Assembly: GCF_024345475.1 (NCBI RefSeq)
Contig: NZ_JAGQBE010000011.1
Location: forward strand, 1-57,895
Origin: Cyanobium sp. T1B-Tous
GTDB lineage: Bacteria > Cyanobacteriota > Cyanobacteriia > PCC-6307 > Cyanobiaceae
Direction of reading: 5' to 3'
DNA: 57,895 bases
Shown here: positions 42,435 to 52,020 of the stretch, one piece after another
Layout of the letters: the number at the start of each line of letters is the position of its first letter
Position numbering within the stretch: position 1 is the first letter of the stretch
Position numbers and translations under genes: made by a program
The notes under the pieces: model-generated
What the model was told of the DNA's origin: nothing
Seen by the model: the letters and a program-made list of their open reading frames with translations, nothing else
Databases searched by the model: none

Positions 42435-43730
42435 GTGTTGGAGGTGATCGGCACCGATGCCGGGGGCTTGGCGGGCCTGGCTCCCCGCAGCCTGGAGCTC
42501 CTGCGCCGGGCCGGGCTGGTGCTGGCGCCGGCGCGCCTGCTGGGGACGTTGGAGCCCTGGTGGCGGGCCGAGCAGGCGGTGGGTCGGATCCCGGCGGAGT
42601 GCCCCTGTCCCCAGCTCCTGGCCAGCGACCGGCCGGAGCAGATCGTTGGGCCCGTGGAGGACGCGCTCGCCGCTGGCCGGCCGGCGGTGCTGCTGGCCAG
42701 CGGAGATCCCCTCTGGTTTGGCATTGGCCGGCTGCTGCTGCAGCACTTCGGCGCGGCGCGGCTGCGTTTCCAGCCGGCCCCCAGCTCGCTGCAGCTGGCC
42801 TTCGCCCGCCTCGGCCGCCCTTGGCAGGACGCCAGCTGGATCAGCCTGCATGGCCGCGACCCCGAGCCGCTGGCGGCGGCCCTGCAGAAACGGCCTGCCG
42901 CCCTGGCCGTGCTCACCGACCCAGGCCGCGGTGGTGCTGAGGAGGTGCGGCGGATCCTGGCGGCCTCTGGCCTGGAGGCGGCCTACGCCTTCTGGCTGGG
43001 CGAGCGGCTCGGCCACCCCGAGGAGCGGGTGCAGCGGTTGGCCCCCGGCGAACCCTTGCCCGTCGATTGCGACCCCCTGCATTTGGTGCTGCTGATCGCC
43101 GAGCCACCGCCGCCGCCTGCGGACCCGGCCGCCCTGCCCCTGTTTGGCCTCGACGACGGCCTGTTCCTGCAGCACGACGACCGCCCGGGCCTGATGACCA
43201 AGCGGGAGGTGCGCATCCAGCTGCTGGCCGATCTGGAGTTGCCTGCGGCCGGCGTGCTCTGGGACGTGGGCGCGGGCGTGGGGTCGGTGGGCCTGGAGGC
43301 CCTGCGGCTGCGGCCTGGCCTGGCCCTCTGGGCGCTGGAGGCCCGGGGCGGCTCGGCGGCGCTGATCACCGCCAATGCCGAGCGGCTCGGGGTGCGGCCG
43401 GCGGGGATCCAGGAGGGCCGGGCGCCCGAGGCCCTGGCCCAACTTCCCGATCCCGACCGGGTGCTGATCGGCGGCGGCGGCCGCGAGCGGGCGGCCGTGC
43501 TGGCGGCGGTGCTGCAGCGCCTGCGGCCCGGTGGCGTGGTGGTGATCCCGCTGGCCACGCTGGAGGCCCTGGCGGAGTTGCGGCCCCTGCTGGAGCAGGC
43601 CGGCTGCCGGGTGGCGGTGGCCCAACACCAGGCCTGGCGCGGCGCCCCCCTGGCCGACGGCACCCGCCTGGCGCCGCTCAATCCGGTGCTGGTGCTGAAG
43701 GGGGTCTTGCCGGCGGCCGCCCTGGGGTGA
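42435..43730 (+). CDS. cobL: Precorrin-6Y C5,15-methyltransferase (decarboxylating), CbiE-CbiT fusion
   Basis: Cobamide corrin-ring synthesis. N-terminal CbiE tetrapyrrole methylase (about 1-215; VIGTDAGGLAGLAP, LLASGDPLWFG) and C-terminal CbiT (about 240-431; TKREVRIQLLADLEL, WDVGAGVGSVGLEA). The fusion is typical of cyanobacterial CobL. Starts with GTG at 42435. Its last 53 bases overlap the convergent DUF192 gene. No other cobamide genes are in the window. Confidence 0.93.
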   Translation: MLEVIGTDAGGLAGLAPRSLELLRRAGLVLAPARLLGTLEPWWRAEQAVGRIPAECPCPQLLASDRPEQIVGPVEDALAAGRPAVLLASGDPLWFGIGRLLLQHFGAARLRFQPAPSSLQLAFARLGRPWQDASWISLHGRDPEPLAAALQKRPAALAVLTDPGRGGAEEVRRILAASGLEAAYAFWLGERLGHPEERVQRLAPGEPLPVDCDPLHLVLLIAEPPPPPADPAALPLFGLDDGLFLQHDDRPGLMTKREVRIQLLADLELPAAGVLWDVGAGVGSVGLEALRLRPGLALWALEARGGSAALITANAERLGVRPAGIQEGRAPEALAQLPDPDRVLIGGGGRERAAVLAAVLQRLRPGGVVVIPLATLEALAELRPLLEQAGCRVAVAQHQAWRGAPLADGTRLAPLNPVLVLKGVLPAAALG

Positions 43731-44190
43731 TGGTCACTGGCTCAATCCCCACCGGGCTGCCCACCGCGATCCCGAGGGCTTCGGCCTGGCCGGCGGCCAG
43801 TTCCAGCACCCCATCCACCTCCTGGTCTGGTCCGTAGCTGCGGCAGGGCAGCCGCAGGCAGGGGGTGGTGTGGGCCTCGATGGCCACCACCCGACCGCCC
43901 CGCACGAACAGCATGTCGAGGGGCTCGGGGGTGCGGTGCATCCAGAAGCGCGCCAGTGAGGGCGGGCTGTAGGGGAACCACATGCCCCGCAGGGGCGGCA
44001 GGGCGGGCCGCAGTTGCAGGCCCTTGCTCTGCCGTTCGGGGGTGTCGGCCACCTCCAGGGCGATGCAGCGGTTGGGGGTCAGGCACCACTGGGCCGTGAC
44101 CGGCAGCCACTGGGGCGGTGGCGTGAAGCCGCACAGCAGCAGGGCCATCCCGGGAAGGGCCAGGCCCGCCCCCAGGGCACGGGGGGCCAT
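43678..44190 (-). CDS. DUF192 exported protein
   Basis: 170 residues with a hydrophobic signal (about 5-24) and a DUF192 core: SKGLQLRPALPPLRGMWF, FWMHRTPEPLDMLFV and VVAIEAHTTPC. Periplasmic or lumenal; function unknown. Its ATG overlaps the stop of the OmpR-type regulator (TGATG). The Pro-rich tail extends into cobL on the other strand (53-base overlap). Confidence 0.85.
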   Translation of the reverse strand: MAPRALGAGLALPGMALLLCGFTPPPQWLPVTAQWCLTPNRCIALEVADTPERQSKGLQLRPALPPLRGMWFPYSPPSLARFWMHRTPEPLDMLFVRGGRVVAIEAHTTPCLRLPCRSYGPDQEVDGVLELAAGQAEALGIAVGSPVGIEPVTITPGRPPARPPSAPAPD

Positions 44191-44855
44191 CAGCTGCGGC
44201 CCTCCAGCTGGGGCAGGCGCTCGCTGAGGCAGTAGCCCTGGCCGCGAATCGTGTGGATCAGCCGCCGTTCGCCGCCCTCCTCCAGCTTCTGGCGCAGATA
44301 GCGCACGTACACCTCGATCACATTGCTGGTGGTGGCCTGATCGTCGTTCCACACCTGGCGCAGGATCAGATCCCGGCTCACCACGGTGCCCTTGCGCTCC
44401 AGCAGCAGCAGGAGCAGCTGGTATTCCCGCGAGGTCAGCCCCACGGGCCGGGGCCCCCGTTTCACCTGGCGGGTGCTCGGGTTCACCACCAGGTCGCCCA
44501 CCTGCAGCAACTGGGCGGGCACATTGGCGCGGCGGGTGAGATCGAGGTGCAGCCGCAGCCGCATCAACAGATCGCTGGGGCCGAGGCTGGAGAGCCAGAA
44601 GTCGTCGGCGCCGGAGCTGAGGCAGTGCACCCGGGCCTCCACGGTGTCATCGCCCACGTCCAGCAGCAGGGGCACGTTGCCCCACCGGGCCCGCAATGCG
44701 GCGATGCGGCCGGCCTCCCCCGCCGACAGCAGCACCGCATCCGGCCCCCCCTCCGGGCCCTGGCCCTCGCTGCTGCAGGCGTAGCCGGAGGCCTCCAGCC
44801 GGGCGGCCAGGGCCTCGGCCTCCGGGCCCAGCAGCAGGATCTGGGGGTCGCTCAT
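44190..44855 (-). CDS. OmpR-type winged-helix regulator with degenerate receiver
   Basis: 221 residues. The C-terminal domain (about 120-212) is a clear OmpR/PhoB DNA-binding domain ([42 protein letters not shown]). The N-terminal half has the length and pattern of a receiver, but the phospho-acceptor site reads [10 protein letters not shown] with Ser where Asp is required. The first-strand acidic pair is missing (ILLLGPEAE) and the late Lys is absent. It therefore probably works without aspartyl phosphorylation. It is coupled to nadK upstream (ATGA) and to DUF192 downstream. Confidence 0.88.
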   Translation of the reverse strand: MSDPQILLLGPEAEALAARLEASGYACSSEGQGPEGGPDAVLLSAGEAGRIAALRARWGNVPLLLDVGDDTVEARVHCLSSGADDFWLSSLGPSDLLMRLRLHLDLTRRANVPAQLLQVGDLVVNPSTRQVKRGPRPVGLTSREYQLLLLLLERKGTVVSRDLILRQVWNDDQATTSNVIEVYVRYLRQKLEEGGERRLIHTIRGQGYCLSERLPQLEGRS

Positions 44856-45769
44856 GGCGCCGTGCCGTTGCCGGGCTTGGCCACGTGGGGCAGGCCCCAG
44901 CCCAACTTGTTGCGCAGCACCTGGAAGAACTCGTGGTCGGCCAGGCGCACAAACCGCACCGGCTGCTCACTGCGGCGCACCAGCACCCGATCCTCCGGCC
45001 AGATGTAACAGCCGGCGCTGCCATCCACCACCATCATCAGCCGCTCCGGCGTCGCGGGAAACACGGTTACCGGCTCCCGGTCGCTGAACACCAGAGCCCG
45101 CGACGCCAGGGAGTGGGGCGCGATCGGGGTGAGCTGCAGCACCGGGCAGTCGGGGGTGATCACCGGGCCGCCGGCGCTGAGGGCATAGGCGGTGGAGCCC
45201 GTGGGCGTGGCGAGGATCACGCCGTCGGCGGCGATGTCCACCGGGGCGTGGCGGCCGATGGCGATCTCGAAATGGCACATCGAGGTGAGCGGCTCGCGGT
45301 GCAGGGCCATCTCGTTGAGGCACAGCACCTCCCAGCGCCGCTGGTCGCCGCGCATCACGCTGACGATCAGCATCGTGCGTTCCTCCACCGTCCACTCGCC
45401 GGTGAGCACCTGGTCGAGCGCGGCCTCCAGCTGGTGCAGGTAGGCCTCGGCCAGAAAGCCCAGATGGCCGGTGTTGACCGTGAGAATCGGCACGCCGATC
45501 GGGGCGGTCTGGCGGGCGGCGGAGAGCACGGTGCCGTCGCCGCCGAGCACCACCGCCAGGCTGAGGTCGCGATCGAAATCCGCCGGCACGCAGGCGGCGT
45601 AGCCGCGGGTGCGCAGGTGCTGGTCGGGGTTGGCGAAACCCACCATGCCGCCCGAACTGCTCACCCGCACCACGCCATAGCCGGCCGCACTGAAGCGGGC
45701 CTCAATGGCATCGGCGGTGGCCAGGGCCAGGTCCTTGCCGTCATTCACGATCAGTCCGACGCGGGGCAC
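44852..45769 (-). CDS. nadK: NAD kinase
   Basis: Phosphorylates NAD to NADP. GGDGT ([13 protein letters not shown]), NEMAL and the conserved [21 protein letters not shown] are intact. 305 residues. GTG start at 45769. The product supplies NADP for photosynthetic electron transport. Co-directional and overlapping with the regulator downstream. Confidence 0.95.
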   Translation of the reverse strand: MPRVGLIVNDGKDLALATADAIEARFSAAGYGVVRVSSSGGMVGFANPDQHLRTRGYAACVPADFDRDLSLAVVLGGDGTVLSAARQTAPIGVPILTVNTGHLGFLAEAYLHQLEAALDQVLTGEWTVEERTMLIVSVMRGDQRRWEVLCLNEMALHREPLTSMCHFEIAIGRHAPVDIAADGVILATPTGSTAYALSAGGPVITPDCPVLQLTPIAPHSLASRALVFSDREPVTVFPATPERLMMVVDGSAGCYIWPEDRVLVRRSEQPVRFVRLADHEFFQVLRNKLGWGLPHVAKPGNGTAP

Positions 45770-45824
45770 CGACCGGAAGGCGGGGATCTGCGTGAGTTTA
45801 TGGGGCCCTTCTCAAACCGCTTCC

Positions 45825-46832
45825 TTAAAACTGCTCAAGGAAACGCAGATCGCTGGTGTACAGGCGGCGGATGTCGTCGATGCCGTGGCGCACCATGCAG
45901 AAACGCTCGACGCCCAGGCCGGCGGCGAAGCCACTCCAGCGCTCGGGATCGAGTCCCATGCCCGTCAGCACGGCGGGGTCGACCATGCCGCAGCCCATCA
46001 CCTCCAGCCAGCGGCCGCGCCACTGCACATCCACCTCGGCGCTGGGTTCGGTGAAGGGGAAGTAGCTGGCCCGGAAGCGCACCGGCAGGTCGCCGAAGAA
46101 CTGCTGCAGGAAGGCGGTGACGGTGCCGCGCAGGTGGCTGAAATCCAGACCCTCATCAATGGCCAGCACCTCCACCTGGTGGAACACCGGCGAGTGGGTG
46201 GCATCCACCGCATCCCGGCGATACACGCGGCCCGGGGCAATCACCCGCACCGGGGGTGGGTTGTTCTCCAGGTAGCGGATCTGCACCGGTGAGGTGTGGG
46301 TGCGCAGCAGGCGACCGTCCTCCAGGTAGAAGGTGTCCTGCATGTCCCGGGCCGGATGGTGCTCCGGGATGTTGAGGGCGGTGAAGTTGTAGTAGTCGGT
46401 TTCGATCTCGGGGCCTTCCGACACCCGGTAACCCAGGCCGGAAAAGATATCGACGATCTCCTCGATCGTGCTGATCAACGGGTGGCGGTGCCCCGGCGGC
46501 GTGTAGCTGCAGGGGGCGGTGACATCCAGGCTCTCGCGGGCGATCCGCTCGGCCATCGCCGCGCTGTTGACCGCCGTGAGCCGTTCGCCCAGCAGCGCCT
46601 GCACCTGCTCCTTGAGCACGTTGGCCCGCTGGCCGATCAACGGCCGCTCGTCGCCGGGCAGTTTGCCCATGGCCCCGAGCACGCCCGAGAGGCGCCCTTT
46701 CTTGCCGAGGAGCCCCACCCGCAGCTGTTCGAGCTCGGCGGCGGAGGTGGCGGCAGAGATCTCAGCCGCGGCCTGGGTTTCCAGCTCCTGAAGCTGGTCG
46801 GTGAGCTGCTGCAGGGACACGGTGGCGCTCAC
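45825..46832 (-). CDS. pheS: Phenylalanyl-tRNA synthetase alpha subunit
   Basis: Class II synthetase alpha subunit, 335 residues. N-terminal coiled coil (about 1-90) for tRNA binding, motif 2 region ([28 protein letters not shown]) and motif 3 ([18 protein letters not shown]). GTG start at 46832. pheT is not in the window, as is usual for cyanobacteria. Divergent from surE with 57 bases between. Confidence 0.96.
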   Translation of the reverse strand: MSATVSLQQLTDQLQELETQAAAEISAATSAAELEQLRVGLLGKKGRLSGVLGAMGKLPGDERPLIGQRANVLKEQVQALLGERLTAVNSAAMAERIARESLDVTAPCSYTPPGHRHPLISTIEEIVDIFSGLGYRVSEGPEIETDYYNFTALNIPEHHPARDMQDTFYLEDGRLLRTHTSPVQIRYLENNPPPVRVIAPGRVYRRDAVDATHSPVFHQVEVLAIDEGLDFSHLRGTVTAFLQQFFGDLPVRFRASYFPFTEPSAEVDVQWRGRWLEVMGCGMVDPAVLTGMGLDPERWSGFAAGLGVERFCMVRHGIDDIRRLYTSDLRFLEQF

Positions 46833-46889
46833 GGCAGGGGCTGAGGGAATGGCGACTGTAAGGAGCCGCCCCAGTTACCTTGCGGCGAG

Positions 46890-47711
46890 ATGGCGCTGGG
46901 CCCGATGGCACCGCTCAGGATCCTGATCAGCAACGACGATGGGGTGTTCGCCGAAGGCATCCGCACCCTGGCCAACGCCGCCCTGGCCCGCGGCCACCAG
47001 GTGAGTGTGGTCTGTCCGGATCAGGAGCGCTCCGCCACCGGCCATGGACTCACCCTGCACACCCCCATCCGGGCGGAGCGGGCCGATGAGCTGTTCGACG
47101 ATGGGGTGCAGGCTTGGGCCTGCAGCGGCACCCCCTCGGACTGCGTCAAGCTCGCCCTCTTTTCCTTGCTGGACGAGTGGCCGGATCTGGTGCTCTCCGG
47201 CATCAACCACGGCCCCAACCTGGGCACGGACGTGATCTACTCCGGCACCGTGAGCGCCGCGATGGAAGGCACGATCGAGGGCTTGCCAGCGCTGGCTGTC
47301 AGCAGTGCCGACTTCCAGTGGCGCCAGTTCGCCCCGGCGGCCCGGTTAGCCCTCGATGTGGCCGAGCAGATGCTGGCCGAGGGCTGGCCCGAGAACATGT
47401 TGCTCAACCTCAACGTGCCGCCCAGGCCCGCCGAAGCGATCGGGCCCCTGCGCTGGTGCCGCTCGGCGGTGCGCCGCTACACCGACCAGTTCGAGCAGCG
47501 GGTGGACCCCCGCGGCCACACCTACTACTGGCTGGCTGGCGAGGTGGTCAACGACCTGGAGGCCCAGGTGTCGGGGCCGGCGGCCTGGCCCACCGATGTG
47601 GCCCAGATCAATGGCGGCGGGGCGGCGCTCACCCCGCTCCAACCCGATATTTTCTGGCGTGGTGTCACCCGCGACCTGCCGGAATTGGCGTCGATGCAGC
47701 CCGACCACTAA
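46890..47711 (+). CDS. surE: 5'/3'-nucleotidase SurE
   Basis: Metal-dependent phosphatase on nucleoside monophosphates. Catalytic NDDG ([13 protein letters not shown]), [18 protein letters not shown] and [19 protein letters not shown] are all present. 273 residues. The ATG at 46905 is possible instead of 46890. Convergent with DUF3611 (7-base gap). Confidence 0.95.
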   Translation: MALGPMAPLRILISNDDGVFAEGIRTLANAALARGHQVSVVCPDQERSATGHGLTLHTPIRAERADELFDDGVQAWACSGTPSDCVKLALFSLLDEWPDLVLSGINHGPNLGTDVIYSGTVSAAMEGTIEGLPALAVSSADFQWRQFAPAARLALDVAEQMLAEGWPENMLLNLNVPPRPAEAIGPLRWCRSAVRRYTDQFEQRVDPRGHTYYWLAGEVVNDLEAQVSGPAAWPTDVAQINGGGAALTPLQPDIFWRGVTRDLPELASMQPDH

Positions 47712-47718
47712 CGCGTGA

Positions 47719-48300
47719 TCAGGCCGAGCGGTAGATCCGCTGCAGCAACCAGAGGCTGATCCACAGGCCGATCAGGTGGGCGAACAGCACCTGGGTGTTG
47801 CCCAGCACCGAGAGCATTTCGATCGAGGTGATCGGCAACCCCACCACCCGCCCGGCTGCTCCGGGGGTGGCCTGGATCTGGGCGCCGAAGAACCCCGGCA
47901 CCTGCTGGGAGGCCTGCACAAACAGGCTGCCCGCCAGCGACTGGTAGCCCACCACGGCCAGGGTGATGCCAACCAGGTCGGCCAGCACCCCGCGCTTGAT
48001 CAGCCGGGCCGTTTCCCCCTTGCTGGGGTGCACGGGACTGGCCAGGGCGCGGCCGCAGCGCACCACCAGCCAGCTCTGCCAGATGCACCAGAGCAGCAGC
48101 AGGAAGGCCAGGCTGGTGAGCGAAATGCCGGGCCCCAGGCCCAGGGCCCGGGATGAATTGGCTGCCAGCCGGCCGCCGATGTTGTTGAACAGCTGCACCC
48201 CAACCACCACCACCCCCAGCACCACCTGGGCCCAGAAGCGCACCCAGCCCATGCGCCGCAGGGCCGCGGCGATCAGCTGCAGGTCGAGGCGGTCAGCCAT
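47719..48300 (-). CDS. DUF3611 membrane protein
   Basis: 193 residues with four hydrophobic helices (about 18-42, 58-80, 105-127 and 163-187), a short basic N-terminus (MADRLDLQLIAAALRRMGWVRFW) and the loop GRALASPVHPSKGETARLIKRG. This matches DUF3611, found in cyanobacteria and plastids. Function is unknown. Divergent from ribF. Confidence 0.85.
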   Translation of the reverse strand: MADRLDLQLIAAALRRMGWVRFWAQVVLGVVVVGVQLFNNIGGRLAANSSRALGLGPGISLTSLAFLLLLWCIWQSWLVVRCGRALASPVHPSKGETARLIKRGVLADLVGITLAVVGYQSLAGSLFVQASQQVPGFFGAQIQATPGAAGRVVGLPITSIEMLSVLGNTQVLFAHLIGLWISLWLLQRIYRSA

Positions 48301-48333
48301 CCAGCCATTTTGGTGAGGTGCCCCAAAGGTGCC

Positions 48334-49362
48334 ATGGGAGGATCGATTTGGCTCCCGTTGCCTTTGGGTTCCGTAGCGTTGATACCCCTGCGATCACCCC
48401 AGGAGGCGCGGCGGCCCACGGCCATTGCCCTCGGCAGTTTTGACGGCCTGCACCAGGGCCACCGCCGCGTGATCGCGGCCGTCACCGGCGCGGCCTTGGA
48501 GGGAGCCGGGGCAACCCCCACGGTGGTGAGCTTCTGGCCCCATCCCCGCGAGGTGCTGCACGGGGAGGCGCGGCTGCGGCTGGATCTGCCCGCCGAGAAG
48601 CTGCACCTGCTCGAGCCCCTGGGCATTCAGCAGCTGGTGCTGGTGCCCTTCACCACCGAGCTGGCGGCCCTGAGCCCCGAGGCCTTCGTGGAGCAGGTGC
48701 TGGTGGGCCAGCTGCAAGCCCAGCGCATCGCGGTGGGCGACAACTTCCGCTTCGGGGTGGGCCGCAGCGGCGACAGCCAGGCCCTGGCGGCCATCGGCGC
48801 GCGCCACGGCATCGCCGTGCAGGTGCTTCCGATGCTCTGGGATGGCCCGGAGCGGGTCAGCAGCAGTCGGATTCGCCGGGCCCTGGCGGCGGGGGATGTG
48901 GCCGAGGCCCGGCGCCTGCTGGAGCGGCCCTATCGCTTCAGCGGCCGGGTGGTGCGGGGCCGCGGCCTCGGCCGGGAACTGGGCTGGCCCACCGCCAACC
49001 TGCAGGTGGATGGGCGCAAGTTTCTGCCCCTGGAGGGGGTGTATGCCGCCTCTGTTTCGGTGGCGGGTGGACCGATGTTGCCGGCGGTGATGAACCTGGG
49101 CCCCCAGCCCACGGTGGATCCGCTGGCTCCCTCGGCGGTGGAGGTGCACCTGCTGGATCGGCGGGTGGAGCTGGTGGGGGTGGAGCTGGTGGTGGAGCCG
49201 CTGCAGTTGTTGCGCCGCCAGCAGACCTTCGCCAGCTTTGAGGAGCTGAGCGCCCAGATCGCCCTCGATGCCGACCGGGCCCGGGCCCTAGGCGCCGGGG
49301 TAGGCGTGGGTCAGGCCCCAGCCAATGAAGGTGGCGATCCCGCCGAGCAGCAGAATCCCTGA
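48334..49362 (+). CDS. ribF: Riboflavin kinase/FAD synthetase RibF
   Basis: Makes FMN and FAD. N-terminal nucleotidyltransferase: GSFDGLHQGHRRVI, SFWPHPREVL, VGDNFRFG and SSSRIRRAL. C-terminal flavokinase: VVRGRGLGRELGWPTANL, GVYAASV. The start is uncertain: ATG 48334 or TTG 48379 (MIPLRSP), the second closer to the conserved domain. The 3' end overlaps a small membrane protein gene on the other strand by 75 bases. Confidence 0.94.
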   Translation: MGGSIWLPLPLGSVALIPLRSPQEARRPTAIALGSFDGLHQGHRRVIAAVTGAALEGAGATPTVVSFWPHPREVLHGEARLRLDLPAEKLHLLEPLGIQQLVLVPFTTELAALSPEAFVEQVLVGQLQAQRIAVGDNFRFGVGRSGDSQALAAIGARHGIAVQVLPMLWDGPERVSSSRIRRALAAGDVAEARRLLERPYRFSGRVVRGRGLGRELGWPTANLQVDGRKFLPLEGVYAASVSVAGGPMLPAVMNLGPQPTVDPLAPSAVEVHLLDRRVELVGVELVVEPLQLLRRQQTFASFEELSAQIALDADRARALGAGVGVGQAPANEGGDPAEQQNP

Positions 49363-49425
49363 AACCAGCACGAGCATCGGGCTGTCGGAGTTGCCCTGGT
49401 CGGCTCCGCCCGGTTCGCCTGCCAT
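49288..49425 (-). CDS. 45-residue single-helix membrane protein
   Basis: Starts MAGEPGGADQGNSDSPM, then one membrane helix (about 17-36, LVLVSGILLLGGIATFIGW) and a short tail GLTHAYPGA. The layout resembles small thylakoid proteins of cyanobacteria. No named family. More than half of it lies antisense over the end of ribF, yet the hydropathy pattern and clean ATG support it. Divergent from thiE by 13 bases. Confidence 0.68.
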   Translation of the reverse strand: MAGEPGGADQGNSDSPMLVLVSGILLLGGIATFIGWGLTHAYPGA

Positions 49426-49438
49426 TGGCCCCTGCGCG

Positions 49439-50530
49439 ATGGATCCCAACCTAATCAGCCTGGCCCCCGAGGGCCTAGATGACCCGGCTCGCGATCGCCT
49501 GATCGACGCCAACCTCGACCGGGCCCGGGAGGGGCTGCGGGTGTTGGAGGACTGGGCCCGCTTCGGTTTGGATCGGCGCGACCTGGTGGTGCGCACCAAG
49601 GACATGCGCCAGCGGTTGGGCCGGCTGCATCGGGACGCCTACAAATTCGCCCGCCATACGGCCACCGACCCGGCCGCTGGCCTCGGCCATCCGGCCCAGG
49701 CGGAGCGCCGCAGCCCCAGCGCCGTGGTGGGGGCCAATGCGGGCCGGGTGCAGGAGGCCCTGCGGGTGCTGGAGGAATTTGGACGCTGCAGCGATCCGGA
49801 GCTGGCGGAGGAGGCCGCCGCCCTGCGCTACCTGCTCTACGACCTGGAAGTCGACCTGCTGCAGGCCTGCCGTCTGGCCACGGGGGGGGAGGGTCGCCGG
49901 GAGCTCCTGGCCCGTTGCCGCCTGTATCTGGTCACTTCGCCGGTGCCCGATCTGGAGGGGGTGGTGGCCGCCGCCCTGGGGGCTGGCGTGCGCCTGGTGC
50001 AATACCGCGCCAAAGAAGCTGCCGGCCTCGACGACCTGCAGAAACTCAGCCAGGCAAGGGCCCTGCGCCAGCTCTGCGCGGCCCATGGCGCCCTGTTTCT
50101 GGTCAACGACCGCATCGACATCGCCCTGGCCGTGGAGGCCGACGGGGTGCACCTGGGCCAGGGGGATCTGCCGCCGGCGCTGGCGCGCCAGCTGCTGGGC
50201 CCGGATCGGCTGATTGGCCGCAGCACCCATGCCCTCGCCCAGCTGCAGCAGGCCGTCACCGAGGGCTGTGATTACGTCGGCGTCGGGCCCGTGCATGCCA
50301 CCCCCACCAAGCCCGGGCGGGAGCCGGTGGGGCTCGACTACGTGCGCCAGGCCGCGGCGGCCAGCCCGATCCCCTTCTTCGCCATCGGCGGGGTGGAGGC
50401 CAGCAACCTGGCGGCGGTGCGGGCCGCCGGTGCCGATCGGGTGGCGGTGGTGCGGGCGATCACCGAGGCGGTGGATCCGGCCGCTGCCGCTGCGGCGTTG
50501 CTCGCAGCCCTGGAGGCTCCCCCGCTGTGA
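49439..50530 (+). CDS. thiE: Thiamine-phosphate synthase ThiE with cyanobacterial N-terminal domain
   Basis: Joins the thiazole and pyrimidine moieties of thiamine. The C-terminal ~200 residues are canonical ThiE (LYLVTSPVPDLEG, VQYRAKEA, FLVNDRIDIALAVEADGVHLGQGDLP, VGPVHATPTKPG, AIGGV). The N-terminal ~150 residues are a helical domain (RLIDANLDRAREGLRVLEDW) common in cyanobacterial ThiE. 363 residues from the ATG at 49439. The stop overlaps the GTG of thiS. Confidence 0.95.
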   Translation: MDPNLISLAPEGLDDPARDRLIDANLDRAREGLRVLEDWARFGLDRRDLVVRTKDMRQRLGRLHRDAYKFARHTATDPAAGLGHPAQAERRSPSAVVGANAGRVQEALRVLEEFGRCSDPELAEEAAALRYLLYDLEVDLLQACRLATGGEGRRELLARCRLYLVTSPVPDLEGVVAAALGAGVRLVQYRAKEAAGLDDLQKLSQARALRQLCAAHGALFLVNDRIDIALAVEADGVHLGQGDLPPALARQLLGPDRLIGRSTHALAQLQQAVTEGCDYVGVGPVHATPTKPGREPVGLDYVRQAAAASPIPFFAIGGVEASNLAAVRAAGADRVAVVRAITEAVDPAAAAAALLAALEAPPL

Positions 50531-50733
50531 TCAGCCTGCAGGTGAATGGGGAGCCGCGCCGCTGCTCCGCAGGACTCAACTTGGAGCAGGTGCTCGCGGA
50601 ACTGGGCTACCAGCCCCGACTCGTGGTGGTGGAGTTCAACGGCACGATCCTGCCCCGCCAGGCCTGGCCTGCCCAGATTGTGGGGGAATCCGATGTGCTG
50701 GAGGTCGTCACCATCGTGGGTGGCGGTTCCTAG
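50527..50733 (+). CDS. thiS: Sulfur carrier protein ThiS
   Basis: Ubiquitin-like carrier for thiazole synthesis, 68 residues (MISLQVNGEPRRCS; VVVEFNGTILPR; C-terminus VTIVGGGS). The C-terminal Gly-Gly is followed by one extra Gly-Ser rather than being the true end, so either the GG within GGGS is used after trimming or the terminal residues differ from the E. coli type. GTG start, coupled to thiE. Confidence 0.92.
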   Translation: MISLQVNGEPRRCSAGLNLEQVLAELGYQPRLVVVEFNGTILPRQAWPAQIVGESDVLEVVTIVGGGS

Positions 50734-50758
50734 ATTCCAGCCACTTGCTTGCGGAGCC

Positions 50759-51745
50759 TTGGCGCTTCCGACCCGTCCCACCTGCGGACCCAGCCTGACC
50801 CTGCGGCGATGCCTCAGCTGGCTGGCCGTGCCGGTGCTGGCCCTCACCTTGTTGGTGGTGCACCCAAGCCCCAGCTGGGCTGCCAGTGGCGGTCGCATCG
50901 GTGGCGGCAGCTTCCGATCGGCTCCCTCGATGCCCCGCAGCTACGGCGGCGGCGGTTATGGCGGCGGGTACAACGGCGGCTACCGCGGTGGCTATGGGGG
51001 TGGGGGCGGCATCGGCTTTCCCTTCCTGATTCCGATCTTCGGGTTTGGTGGGGGCGGCCTGTTCGGCTTCCTGGTGCTGATGGCGGTGGTGGGCCTGCTG
51101 CTCAATGCCGTGCGCGGTGGCGGCGGCCAGGGGCCTGCCCTGGGGAGTGGCCGTGGCGGTGAGCTCGTGGGCGGCGGCCGCCCCGATGGTCCGGTGACGA
51201 TCAGCCAGGTGCAGGTGGGACTGCTCGCCTCAGCCCGCGACCTGCAGACCGATCTGCGTCGTCTGGCCGGCAGTTCCGACACCAGTCGCTCAGCGGGGCT
51301 CCAGGTGCTGCTGCAGGAAACCACCCTGGCCCTGCTGCGCCATCCCGATCTCTGGGTGTACGCCAATGGCGAGGTGGGCCAGGTGCCCTTTGCCAGCGCC
51401 GAAGCCACCTTCAACCGCCTGTCGATGGCCGAGCGCAGCAAGCTGCAGCGGGAGGTGACCAGCAACGTGGCCGGTCAGCGCTACAGCGATGCCAGCGTCG
51501 CCGCCGGCGACAGCGATGCCAGCAGTGACTTCATCGCCGTGACCCTGCTGGTGGCCAGCCGCAACCGCATCAACTTCAAAGGAGTCGGCAATGCCGACCA
51601 ACTGCGGGACTCGCTCCAACAGCTGGGCGCCGTGGGTGCCGACAACCTGTTGGCGATCGAGGTGATCTGGCAGCCCGAAGGGGCCGGTGAAGTGCTCAGC
51701 ACCGAAGAGCTGCTTACCGCCTATCCCCAGCTGCAGCACCTCTAG
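50759..51745 (+). CDS. DUF1517 membrane protein
   Basis: 328 residues from TTG 50759: signal/anchor (WLAVPVLALTLLVVHPSPSW), a Gly/Tyr/Ser-rich stretch (about 48-80, GGGGYGGGYNGGYRGG), a second hydrophobic helix (about 88-118) and a soluble C-terminal domain (about 145-328, ISQVQVGLLASARDLQTDLRRL; LLAIEVIWQPEGAGEVLST) characteristic of DUF1517. Probably anchored in the thylakoid or plasma membrane. Function unknown. No ATG/GTG suits the N-terminus, so a TTG start is assumed. Confidence 0.85.
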   Translation: MALPTRPTCGPSLTLRRCLSWLAVPVLALTLLVVHPSPSWAASGGRIGGGSFRSAPSMPRSYGGGGYGGGYNGGYRGGYGGGGGIGFPFLIPIFGFGGGGLFGFLVLMAVVGLLLNAVRGGGGQGPALGSGRGGELVGGGRPDGPVTISQVQVGLLASARDLQTDLRRLAGSSDTSRSAGLQVLLQETTLALLRHPDLWVYANGEVGQVPFASAEATFNRLSMAERSKLQREVTSNVAGQRYSDASVAAGDSDASSDFIAVTLLVASRNRINFKGVGNADQLRDSLQQLGAVGADNLLAIEVIWQPEGAGEVLSTEELLTAYPQLQHL

Positions 51746-51861
51746 CCCTGCGGCAGCAGCAGTCCTGGCGCGAGTCGCAAACGGCCCGGGGAGACTGCTC
51801 CTGGGGCCCTTGCGGACACCCCGCCGGCTTCCCACACTGCGCGTCACTGCCGGTTGCACCG

Positions 51862-52020
51862 ATGGGTCGTCGCTCGCCGTCCTGGGTGAACACCCCCGTG
51901 CTTCTGCAGGCGATCGAGCGCTACGAGCAGGGCCGCCTGCCGCGCTCCATGCAGCTCTGGATTCAGACCTTGCTGGAGATCGACCAGCCCCCTACGACTC
52001 CCTTGCGGCCCGGCTGCTGA
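51862..52020 (+). CDS. 52-residue hypothetical protein
   Basis: Short frame reading MGRRSPSWVNTPVLL, then IERYEQGRLPRSMQLWIQ, ending TPLRPGC. Codon use (GC-rich third positions) and an amphipathic central helix look genuine, and the length is below common ORF cut-offs. No family known. Its last 29 bases overlap the convergent larB gene. It follows the DUF1517 gene by 116 bases. Confidence 0.6.
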   Translation: MGRRSPSWVNTPVLLQAIERYEQGRLPRSMQLWIQTLLEIDQPPTTPLRPGC

